A stretch of DNA of 64,000 bases from Cadophora sp. MPI-SDFR-AT-0126 (taxonomy: Eukaryota; Ascomycota; Leotiomycetes; Helotiales; Ploettnerulaceae), in assembly GCA_020747065.1 (NCBI GenBank), contig JAGMVK010000002.1:3348001-3412000 (forward strand), read 5' to 3'. Position 1 is the stretch's first letter. Every line of letters starts with the position of its first letter. A program made the position numbers and the translations under genes. A model generated the notes under the pieces. That model saw nothing but the letters and a program-made list of their open reading frames with translations. It searched no databases and was not told the origin of the DNA. Below, piece after piece: positions 55,301-64,000 of this stretch.

Positions 55301-55563
55301 TGTTGATACTCCACGGCATTAGATTTATCGATACAGCAGGTGTCCACCCAAAAGTATTGCAAGCCGTCACGCCTCGCCTGTTTTCCGCAGAACTGTATCT
55401 TTCCATAGCCGGCCTTGCTCTTGCCCGTGCCGTCTAATAGATCGTTATATGTGACCTCCTCCGCTCCCCATCTGTGTGAAAGTATTGCATATTTCGGTAT
55501 GTCGTTCTCAGCGAATTGGGTCAGGCTGAAGGCGCCATCTGTGTCGCACTGCAGCAGACGCAT
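52389..55563 (-). pseudogene. HET-NB-ARC-TPR NLR, second copy with a different C-terminus, nonsense-mutated
   Basis: Exons 55563-54828, 54777-54151 and 54103-52389 give 1,025 codons in one frame. The HET, NB-ARC and first part of the TPR region are the same as in E2 (see 43844-47084), including its five stops (55162-55164, 54946-54948, 54284-54286, 53829-53831, 53409-53411). About seven TPR units follow. Three further TAA codons (53238-53240, 53157-53159, 52905-52907) sit where sister repeats have CAA (Gln in RALQG or xxQGK). After the last unit the protein ends with a degenerate TPR-like segment and a basic tail (KRNRLLKKIKFRFR), and there is no zinc finger. There is no frameshift. Confidence 0.9.
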
Positions 55564-55630
55564 TTTTCAACTAGCTTCGAGTCGACGAGTCGAGGATCGC
55601 AGGAGGAAGAGTTCCGGTGGTACTTGAGCC
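53344..55630 (-). repeat. Inverted partner of 43777-46063
   Basis: Same 2,287-bp tract. The two copies lie about 7.3 kb apart in head-to-head inverted orientation and could form a long hairpin or recombine to invert the segment between them. Confidence 0.9.
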
Positions 55631-56230
55631 GTCGAGTTGACACAGATGCAAAGGTGGAAGACTTCAGCTCAGGTTGCGGCTGGCGCACTCAGCTTGGCGG
55701 CAGCCTCGTGGTAACAGCATCGTCGTACACGAGTAGAAGCGCGCAAGACCAGGCCAGTCCCTCAGGCTCACGGCAGGAATGCTGGAAGTCATGAGCATAA
55801 TAGATTCTTGTTGCTAAGACGGAACCTAGAAAAGTCTGGGAATCGAGCGAGTACAAAAGAAATTCAGGACACAGTCCACCTTCGATCATCCAACTCTTGT
55901 CAAATTCCAGCCTTAAGTCTCAGGCCGGCTTTTATTGAGCAGGCCATGGCGAAACTACCCGGCAAAATTACCAAAGCTTTGCGGGAGGTGCGGGGTCAGC
56001 CCCTACTAGCCGAGAATCGTCAGTTTCGTCGATTGGAGGTACCGAGCCGCGTGGCGGCCCTGCAATTATTTGCACGCCACAACAGCCACGAAGCTTAAAA
56101 GGGTCTCGGACCAAAAATAATAGATCTAGAGCTCGGATAAGAACTTTTATGATGTGCAAGGGATAATAAGAACTCGCTAGTATAGCTGTGGCAGAAGGCT
56201 CGTTCTGCAGCCTAAAAGGAAGCTTCTTAT

Positions 56231-58274
56231 CCGACGGGCTGCTGCCAGGATTACACCTGCCCCGGGGCGGAACAACAGTTATTCCGAAGGAACACCAAAA
56301 GCCCAGGGCATTGTTGATATGTAAATAACCCACCATTTCCCACCTAAAATCGTCAGTTTTATCATCACCATAATGCCAGAGGATACAATAGCTGATCCTA
56401 CGGATCCAGGTACCCGTAGATCGGATGCGCCGCCTCTAAAAAGTCACGGGGATAAGTTTTACCCTATGCATTTGCCTGATTACCCCCCTGAGATCCGGAT
56501 CCCAGAGGGGGTCGATCCAGACGATCCACTCTCCCTTTTTACTATGTATTATACCCCGGAAATCATGGATTGGATAGTCCAGAAGACGAATCAACATGTC
56601 CGGGATCCGGAAGACCACTCTAATCCATACGCACGCTCACTTCTTTGGTACCCCACGTGCGCCGGCGAGCTCTACGTCTACTTTGCCATACGGATTTACA
56701 TGACCTACAATATTCAATATGAGATATCTGACTATTGGTCGAATAAGGAATATCTAGCCCATCATGATATTACTAAGCATATGTCAAGGGATCGATTCCA
56801 AGAGCTCCATATACGTGTAAGATTGGCGGGGGAAGAGGCGTCTGGGCCGTACCAGAGAGTGAGTCTTAGGGTATACAATGCCGGGCATTGATTTTACTTA
56901 CATTTAATAGGTAAATAAGCTCTCTAATCACGTCCAGGATGTGAATCTTTCCGTGTATATCCCGGGACGAGATGTTGCCGTCGACGAGTGTATCATCCGG
57001 TTTGAGGGCCACGCAAAAGAGGCTACTACAGTACCAAATAAACCAACACCCACTGGCTTTAAAGTATGGGCAATTGCCTGTCTGGGCTTCATCCTTTGCT
57101 GGAATTGGCATATCCCAGGGCAAGGAAATGGGCCTGTGGATACCTCTACACCAGTGGCTCTTGGAGGTACTAAGAAAGCAGGAAACAACGGCAACAAGAC
57201 GCAAGCTGTATGCCTCAAGTTACTTCAGAGGCTCCCGCAGCCTCTGACTGGCTACGGTTATCACGTATTTCTTGATAACCTCTTCGTATCAACCAGATTC
57301 GTAGCCTACGCAAGAAACCAAGGTTTTGGTGTCACGGGGACATGTAGAACCAACTCCGGAATTATCCAAGAACTCCTTGATCTCAAGAAGTCAGACAAGA
57401 GCGATGTCATCCCGTGGGGAAAGCTCTATGCCTTCCCTACAAAAGACGGCAAAATACTCCAAATTGGGTGGAAGGATCAAGCTTTTGTCTTGTTTATGAC
57501 ATCGGTCTTGTCAGGTGAGGAGACTGTGGACCGGAAAAGAAAGCGCCCAAAAGAGACTAGCTCCAAGGCAAAGACGTCAAGAGCTCCCTTTGCTGAAGGC
57601 GAAGCTGTCAAAACGTTGCCTATACCTATTGTCGCTGATATGTACAACTACAATATGGGAGGTGTTGACCAAGGAGACCAATTGATTGCCCAGGGGGCTG
57701 GTTTACGTACAATTCGGAGGGGTGGGCATCAAGCAATCGAGCATTGGATATTCCGACTTATCCTTGTGAATTCCTACCTACTTGCTGAGCGTGCAGAAGT
57801 GGAGGAACCACGCAATTTGAGCTTCCGGAGTCAGCAAGAGTTTCGACGGATACTAGTAGAAGGGCTAATTAATAAGGCAAAAGAGACCTCATATCGTAGT
57901 CCAAAGAAACGAGTCTCTATAGTCAGCGTTGAGGCCGATTCTAGGCCTCCTCATACTCACCAACACGTCAAGATGGCAAAGAGAGGGTGGTGTGTCGCAT
58001 GCAAAGGAGGGAGGTTTGAGGACCGGCCTCAGAAAAGAGTTGCATTAGGAGAAATTGCAGCAAACAGGGCACGTCCTTCTACAGGCAAACTCAGCTCATA
58101 TGGCTGTAAACAGTGCGGTATACATCTTTGCAAGGTTAGGCCTTGTTTTGTAGAATTTCATAGATCTTGATAAATATCTGCATCCTTCCTCTGAAATGCG
58201 GCTCTCTCATTGGTCAGAATTAGCCGAGGCGTCCTGGCGCTCGGACCAGTGTAATTCTGGCAGCAGCCCATCGG
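56231..58274 (+). mobile_element. piggyBac transposon inserted in the right arm of E3
   Basis: It is bounded by an 18-bp TIR, CCGACGGGCTGCTGCCAG on the left and its inverse with one mismatch (CCGATGGG...) on the right; size is 2,044 bp. The E3 right arm is cut at GCTTCTTAT and resumes at ATAAATCAGGCGAAAGG, as the E2 arm predicts. The flanks are TTAT and ATAA, not the canonical TTAA duplication; comparison with the uninterrupted arm (CTTATAAA) suggests only AT is repeated. Confidence 0.9.
56373..58170 (+). CDS. piggyBac transposase (DDE_Tnp_1_7), apparently intact
   Basis: Exons 56373-56858 and 56911-58170 give 581 aa. The 52-bp intron (GTGAGT...TTTAATAG) joins YQR to VNKLSNHVQDVN in frame. 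The N-terminal domain has the MSRDRFQELH-type motif. The catalytic triad is seen as PGRDVAVDEC (Asp about 187), VFLDNLFVST (Asp about 284) and YNMGGVDQGDQL (Asp about 415). The C-terminal Cys-rich finger is WCVACKGG...GCKQCGIHLCKVRPC...H. Length and order match the family, with no stops or frameshifts, in contrast to every other transposon gene in the window. Together with near-perfect TIRs this points to a recent and possibly autonomous insertion. Confidence 0.93.
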
Positions 58275-58476
58275 ATAAATCAGGCGAAAGGGCGACGATG
58301 TGGAATCAGAATTTTCTTCGGAAGGGGTCAAATTGTTATGAGGTAGCTATATAATGTTTTTGATCTTTTATATTTATAAATCCATAAGTTGGTGTGGAGT
58401 TTAAGATGCTCAAAGTCAAAGTACCCATGTCTTTTCTCGGCACGCAGGGTTTCTCGGCACGTAGGGAGGGACGTTA

Positions 58477-60462
58477 GGTTAGATGGCATCGGCATTACGA
58501 CAAAACACATCAAGGTGGATCATCGGACGTTGTATGAGTTGAACGACGGCCAAGCACTGGGATATCAGAACCCGTCACCTTCAAATAAATCCCTCTTCTC
58601 ATCCCATTCAATAAATCTCAAAATTCCACGCACCTCCTTCGAGAGCACAATCCTTGTTATCTACGATTATAGCATCCTATTAACTTACCTCACAATTTGG
58701 CCGACATCTCATCTGTGACTGATATGATATATTCTTCCACTCTTCTACATTCGCTATTGAGCATCCAAATGTACAATTCTATCAGCCCAATTTCTATGTA
58801 TCGGCAAACTCGTATGCACTTATCGACTCCTTAACTTTAACCACAATCTTAGACTATGGCAATTCCCTGCCATTAATCGTAATTCTAGCCGCCATTACAA
58901 CACCTGGTGCAACTGGTCAAACACCTTTAGGTTCACCAGTAACAACAATATCTTCCTTCTAACGTCATAACCTTCGATATGTAACTCAAGATTCTGGGGT
59001 TTGAGAAAAGCCGACCTACCTGCCAGGTCCTATATGAGTGACCTTTCTTTTCTTCAATTGTGGCTCATCTAACTTGGCTGTATCGTTGACACAGTAATCG
59101 CAACGAAACTGAGCGCTGATTTGTCCGTCTTCCACGCTCAACAGAAGTCTGGAATGCGTAGGAAGTCCAGATAAACTCCGTAACAAAGTGTGCCGCTGTC
59201 GCGACGGATGTATCTTGGTCGGAAATCAGCTTTTGTGATGTGCTTTGGGGATATTGGCATGGAGGAGGGGTGTTCTCGGATCTGACATGCAGGTATCTGC
59301 GGAAATCGGGCTCGATAAGTCACTAGCTGTAGTTCGTTGGTCTCGCAATATCTGAGCTTGAGTATGTCATGATTTCCCAACGCATATCTGCCCAAAGACA
59401 GCCATTATAGTGTTAGCGCTGCAGTTCTTCATCCGTGATTACCTGATTACCTGATTACCTACAAAATACCCCTGCGACCTGCAAGAAAACAGGTGATCTC
59501 GTTGGGTTTGCTGCCTGGACTATTATAAAATCCATTTATTGCTAGCTGCTTGGGAGGGAAATATTCGTAAGGCCGGCGTCGGAAGGAGTCTAATCTAGAC
59601 GTAATCGTGGAAAAGGTAGCGAAAAATTGAATCGTCTTTGACATATTGATTGCTGATGTCTGTATAGAACTTGGTGTTGGAATAACTTCAGTGGAGTAGT
59701 CGATTTTGTGAAGGAGAGACGGCGAGGGTGATGGCGAACTACAAAAAAATGGAGCCTATTTGAACCTCCTCTAGCGCCTGCTACAGCGGGACGTGAGGGT
59801 GGTCCGCGACTAATTTTAGCCCCAACCAACCCCAACCAGAGCCAGGTTCTAATAGGCTGGATGAGAGTCAACAACGAACTCTGGTCTGGAGGCCAAAGAG
59901 GATCTTAATTTTAAATGAGTAAAGTTAAAAGGTTTGGTTGCATTAAAAGGATTTGCACTGCCTCGAATACGGAGTAATTTTAGATATGACGCGTGTGCAA
60001 ATGCAAGGTAAGCTGCAATGTGAGTTCATCATGTGTAAGTTATAACTGTGCAACCGAATTAAAATTTGCTGCGGAAGGTACCGTACTTCCGTACATCGTG
60101 TGTCTCTGGCAAGTGCAACAGCACCCGGCTTGCGTCCAGTTCAAGTCATGGAGATTGGGGAAGAAATGATAATCCTTCTCCATAGATGGAAGCTACTCTT
60201 TTGCCATCCAGGTAAGGTCTCATACTGTCAAACTCACGGAGCTAGGATCATTGTTTTTGAAGAAGAGACTCTTAAAATGCGTTTTCTATCCTTGAACCAG
60301 CCTTATAAAAGCATACTGGGCATCTCACTTGTTGGCATGTACGGCATGTGTGTCCTTCAGATCAAGTATCTTACTCAAAAGAGCAGCAGAAGAGTCTTCG
60401 CGTCACCTTGACTTTCGTCGGGACGTATGTTGCTGGTGGTGTCTCCATCCTAGCCACTCTCC
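58477..60462. other. Sparse region with unassigned minus-strand frames
   Basis: Nothing recognisable to 59137. Minus-strand frames at 59138-59395, 59459-59644 and 59590-59874 have protein-like composition (ETNELQLVTYRARFPQIPA; SRLDSFRRRPYEYFPPK) and might be exons of one small gene, but I could not join them in frame. A tandem (GATTACCT)n micro-repeat lies at about 59437-59460. Confidence 0.35.
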
Positions 60463-60974
60463 TCAACTCATTTGTTCTAGGAGATGGCTCATAACTCCCT
60501 CCTCATGGTACATCTGCTGCACCCTTGATGTCTGCCCGTTTAGGTGGCTGTTTGTAGAGTTCAATTGTAGAACTTGGCTTTCGAGGTCTTGGTAGTGGAT
60601 TGAGGCTGTCCATTCCCTGTAATATCGTACCATCCGTGGCCAAGGCAAACTCACAGGCAGCCTTGTGGGCGAATTGGTAAAGCTGCCTCAGGCTTAACTC
60701 CTGGCTTCCTCGTGCCAAAGACGAGCTTGTAGATTTCAGTGGTCCCAATCACGAAAATGAAAAGAGGTGGGCACACGAGAGCGGTGATAATAATCACAAA
60801 AAGGAGACCAGCGTCAAGTATAATGGCAGAAAACAGGGTAGAAGTGCCTTTTGTGGTGAAACGTAATCTATATGAAGATGAAGTGATTTCCTTCGAGGAT
60901 GGACCAGAATCCTTCGATAAAAAGACGAGATGGCTGTTCCGCGACTGGCACAATGCTCGACATGTTAGAAGCAT
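60463..60974 (-). CDS. Small membrane protein with predicted coiled coil, unknown
   Basis: Exons 60974-60655 and 60616-60463 give 157 aa; the intron is only 38 bp (GTGAGT...ATATTACAG) but keeps the frame. One strongly hydrophobic stretch (around LDAGLLFVIIITALVCPPLFIFVIG) lies mid-protein. Exon 2 is hydrophilic and helix-prone (YQDLESQVLQLNSTNSHL). I do not recognise the family. The short intron and lack of motifs keep confidence low. Confidence 0.4.
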
Positions 60975-62127
60975 CCTATCGTGAGAATGACGTCCAGCGG
61001 ATAGATATGCTTCGTGGGGTTGCGTAAGACAGATGGAATACGAGAGTGGCCACCTGGAAGCTGGGAAGTAGCTTGTTCTTACATATGCTGACGTGGGCGG
61101 TGGTTGACGTTGGGCTGGTGGCGTGAGATGTGAGTAGAGAGAAAAATTCTCACATCGACTGGTGCCTCATTGAGACCCCAGTCGCCATCTTCAGTGCCAG
61201 ATATACATAAGGTTAGTAGTCAGGTCATCGTATCCTGCACCTGTAGTCATTGCAATGCCAAATCATCGAACATGGCCAATATTTTGGGATGTCAGTCCTG
61301 AGCTGTTGGGTAACCTCAACAACCATGATATGCAATTGTTAAACTTTCAAAGTCCGAGTCGAGACTTTCGCTAGGCCCTGAATCGTCTCCCTTAGAACAC
61401 AAAGGGCACGCAGCCAGATTTAGCCCCCTTGGTTCTAAAAATAGGACGGGAGCCTTCAGTCACTTCAAATCCAACTTTGTTCCCCAATCTGCGATTCTCA
61501 ACTGCATTATATTCTATCCTTAGATGTGGCCATTGTTCTTTCTGCCAGACTAGACAGGGGTTTCTCGATTGGAGCAATCATTAAACGCCTGCTAGCGTTT
61601 AATCAATACATTCCTCCTATTTATCCTCAGTTCTCTGGAAACAAACTTCTCAAAAACTAATAGCCCAAATCCTACATCCTCTTTAAGAATTCCACAGGAT
61701 TAAAATCCACCCATGTCAACTTCCCATGGCGGAAATCACAGCCACGTATTTCCTAGTACAGTTAATGGTATCACCCACGCCCTATCTCAATTCATCCTTC
61801 CATGCTAACCTCCATTCTGGTGCCTTCTATAGAAACAAATGGAGATCGGGCTCAAGCTCTCATGAACGATCCGGAGGTGAAAAGTATAGCAAGCCCTTAT
61901 GACTCGTCCCAAGCTGATCAGATTATAGTTTAATACTTCTCTTGGCAAAGCTTTGGATACTTTTAGCACGCTTGCCACGCTTAATGCAAAAGATATAGGA
62001 TTACTCTGCAAAAAGACTCAATGCTATAAGATACTCAAGATAAGTATTCAAACTTCCTTCCGCGAATTTCGCGTTCTCTGCGCTCCAGCTGACACCTTCT
62101 CACCTCGACCCAGACCAAGCCTCGAAT
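60975..62127. other. No recognisable gene
   Basis: Short frames only. The 3' part is presumed promoter and leader of the next gene (pyrimidine-rich just before the start). Confidence 0.4.
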
Positions 62128-63668
62128 TTGTTTAACCAGACTGAAGGTCAGCACATTTCCTCTGCTATGTCGTACAATACCAAAGCCCATGCTCATCCGT
62201 CAAATATATCGGCACCGTCTCAGCTGGTACAATATTCGCGTACGAGTAATGATACGCCTCTATGTTTGAATTTGGAGTCTATGGCAGACGGTCGTAGGGG
62301 AAAACGCTACGCTTTCCCGCCCCTGCTTTCGTCAATATCTGCGACCCGTACTGACTCACCTTCTCCCGCTACCGCGCTGCCCAACTCTGCCTCCCCTGCG
62401 GTAAGTGTGCTCTCCCCGACGTCGCAGCCAACATCCCCGCTCGCCAGTGAACGAGCTTCTAGTTCCCGAACGACGCCAAGTTCTTCCGCGCCTCAGAGTC
62501 CCTCCTTTGCGACCGCTTCCTCCGATAATTCAATATCATCGATATCTGTGCAGCGCCGCACTAGTGGTAGCTGCCTCGTTGACTCCCCAACGCCATTGTC
62601 TTCGACTCCTCGGGAAGATAGTGCAGAGTCGGACCCCCAACACGTCTCTAACGCTGCGGACCAACAGAACAACACGCTAGCTGGTCCTTCGATGAAGTAC
62701 CTCCAAGCTCTCAGCATTATGACACCAATGTTTAGCTCAGCCATGAGTCAGACCACATTATCTGAAGTTATAAGAACTGGAGATTTATTAGTTCGCGATG
62801 ATGCCGTCTCGTTCTTGAGAGATCAAATCATTCTCTGGACAGGGATGTGGGATCCATCAGACTTCCGGGCACCGTCGAGCGAAGACTCGATTGCGGACCA
62901 TTTTGTGAAGATATCGCATAGTATTAGTGTCCTTGAGGGGCGAACGCATATAGATCTACGTATGCTACTCCACCGAATTCTCCAGTATCAGTACTACTTA
63001 AGGGTGATTGACGAAATTGAGAAGTCCGGTATACAGAAACAGCCCGGAGTTGGAGCTGCTACTTACGCGATAGAGTTCCTTCTACAGCGTCTATATCCTA
63101 ACGATTGGGGTCTCGTCGAAAAGAAGGAGAGACGAAAACAACTCTTGCATAGGCAAAACCGCCTTGGTAAGCGGCTTACAAGATTGTCAGGCTATTTTGG
63201 GCTCGGCTTCCTCCTCCTCGCGAGTCAAGAGGCAATGGGACGTATGTGAGTAGCTTCGTTTCCAAACCGGTAATCGCCAGCTAACAGTTTAATAGCAACA
63301 ACATAGAGCTGTCGGATAATGAGGTCATCGCGCTCGTATGCTACGTTACTAATGCTTTTCCTGAACTACCTAGACTTGGTAAGGCTCTAGATAGAGTGGT
63401 GAGGCACATGGTCAAGAACCTCCCTTTAGTGGATATGGAACCTTTCCTGGAAAGTATTCTTCCTGACATTCAGCACCTCCTGAATACTCGGCGTGACTTG
63501 ATGCCTTTATCAACGTTCGCTCGATTTGACCAAGAAGTGCACCACGTGGAACTACTTGAGGTTTTCTCCGAGGCGCCACGCCCACATTGGCAAGGCCGGA
63601 CTCCACGACCACAGTCAGTTGAGGTAAACCTCGTTTCATCGCGCAAACGCCTTAGATTGTCATACTAA
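62128..63668 (+). CDS. Uncharacterised fungal protein with disordered N-terminus and helical C-terminal domain
   Basis: Exons 62128-63245 and 63296-63668 are joined in frame by an intron (GTGAGT...CTAACAGTTTAATAG), giving up to 496 aa. The first codon at 62128 is not ATG, so the real start may be the ATG at 62167 (MSYNTKAHAH). Residues to about 190 are Ser/Pro/Thr-rich and disordered. The rest is helical with hydrophobic periodicity (LRMLLHRILQYQYYLRVIDE, AIEFLLQRLYPNDWGLVEKKERRKQ, VVRHMVKNLPLVDMEP) and ends in a basic SSRKRLRLSY tail. No known domain is recognised. The intact two-exon structure supports a real gene. Confidence 0.65.
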
Positions 63669-64000
63669 GAAACCTAGTCGAATGTTACCAGCAGTAGCTG
63701 CTACACGATCTGTCTGACCGGGGTGTGAGGATGTATTGCTTTCAGGATGTATCGCTTAAGCATTGCTTGTGTTTGTGTGCTCGACGACCACCCGGGACTC
63801 TTCAGTGGGTCCAATGCAAGTCAGTGCATACCTTTTGCTTTCTCTTAGGATAGACACAATGAATTGGTGATTTAGTTAGATCAAATCATTTAGTTTAGTC
63901 AAGCTTGTGCCGCCTTCTGTGACTGCGCTTCATGTGCAAGGCTCCAGATGTTTCTTTAGCAAGCTCACTGCTAAGGTTTATTCGCCCGCTGTCGTTTGTT
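63669..64000. other. No recognisable gene
   Basis: 3' flank of the preceding gene; no feature seen. Confidence 0.4.

Larger units (their letters stand above)
51108..58474. mobile_element. TIR element E3, carries HET-NB-ARC-TPR; interrupted by a solo LTR and piggyBac
   Basis: The left end ACGTCCCTCCCTGCG at 51108 follows TA (51106-51107); the right end ...GTAGGGAGGGACGT is at 58474, followed by TA (58475-58476). Removing the LTR (51134-51244 plus duplication) and piggyBac (56231-58274) leaves about 5.2 kb. The gene reads right to left, so E3 is inverted relative to E2, and its promoter side is the right arm (about 55970-56230 and 58275-58474). Between the left arm and the gene end (about 51740-52388) no further gene is seen. 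Confidence 0.9.

Noticed and set aside
43844..55563. TAA read as glutamine (alternative code) in the NLR copies
   Set aside because: Every TAA sits at a Gln position, which is striking, but other genes in the window use TAA as normal stops and the pattern is explained by CAA to TAA under RIP.
60739..60984. Plus-strand 81-codon frame
   Set aside because: Antisense to the better-supported minus-strand membrane-protein gene with a splice junction.
1..64000. CRISPR arrays, rRNA and tRNA genes
   Set aside because: No regularly spaced short direct repeats with unique spacers, and no rRNA or tRNA-like sequence noticed by eye; a tRNA scan was not possible.

Overview
The window reads as the nuclear genome of a filamentous ascomycete (Pezizomycotina). 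Genes are split by short GT-AG introns of about 40-110 bp with CTAAC/CTAAT-like branch sites, HET-domain and NLR genes are common, and families restricted to or typical of fungi are present (DUF3435 recombinase, DUF3455 secreted protein, Est1-type domain). Many in-frame stops in repeated sequence are of the CAA/CAG-to-stop and TGG-to-TAG kind expected from repeat-induced point mutation (RIP). The species cannot be named from this sequence.

Layout. 0-2 kb: 3' part of a conserved fungal protein and a kinase-like gene. 3-5.8 kb (minus): dead DUF3435 tyrosine recombinase, the family of Starship captains. 6.8-13.5 kb: nested terminal-inverted-repeat (TIR) elements carrying a membrane-protein gene (B1) and a HET-WD40 gene (B2). 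13.5-18.1 kb: DUF6919-like gene, solo LTR, secreted DUF3455 gene. 18.3-24 kb: Ty3/Gypsy relic and gene-poor DNA. 26.4-27.5 kb: seven-helix membrane protein. 29.6-31.5 kb: decayed pogo/Fot1 transposon. 32.3-38.3 kb: Est1-type protein, epimerase scrap, MITE, secreted cupin, small two-exon gene. 38.4-58.5 kb: three large TIR elements carrying HET-NACHT-WD40 (E1), HET-NB-ARC-TPR-ZZ (E2) and HET-NB-ARC-TPR (E3, inverted to E2), with an acidic unknown gene and a PAQR membrane protein between E2 and E3. E3 contains a small solo LTR and an apparently intact piggyBac. 58.5-64 kb: sparse DNA with two uncharacterised genes.

Main result. Every HET/NLR-type gene in the window (four architectures, five element bodies including B1) lies inside one family of TA-flanked elements. 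Their ends begin ACGTCCCTCCCTGCG (or a close variant) and carry a doubled CCCTGCGTGCCGAGAAA module. A 246-bp MITE has the same ends. The elements nest in each other, share a common 5' leader ahead of the HET start in E1-E3, and differ in receptor modules (NACHT or NB-ARC; WD40 or TPR; different C-terminal ends). E2 and E3 share a 2.29-kb collinear tract that looks identical, including the same five nonsense codons, with an abrupt fall in similarity on both sides. This pattern suggests a mobile NLR cassette family diversified by nesting, gene conversion, repeat-array change and RIP. No transposase with matching ends is present in the window.
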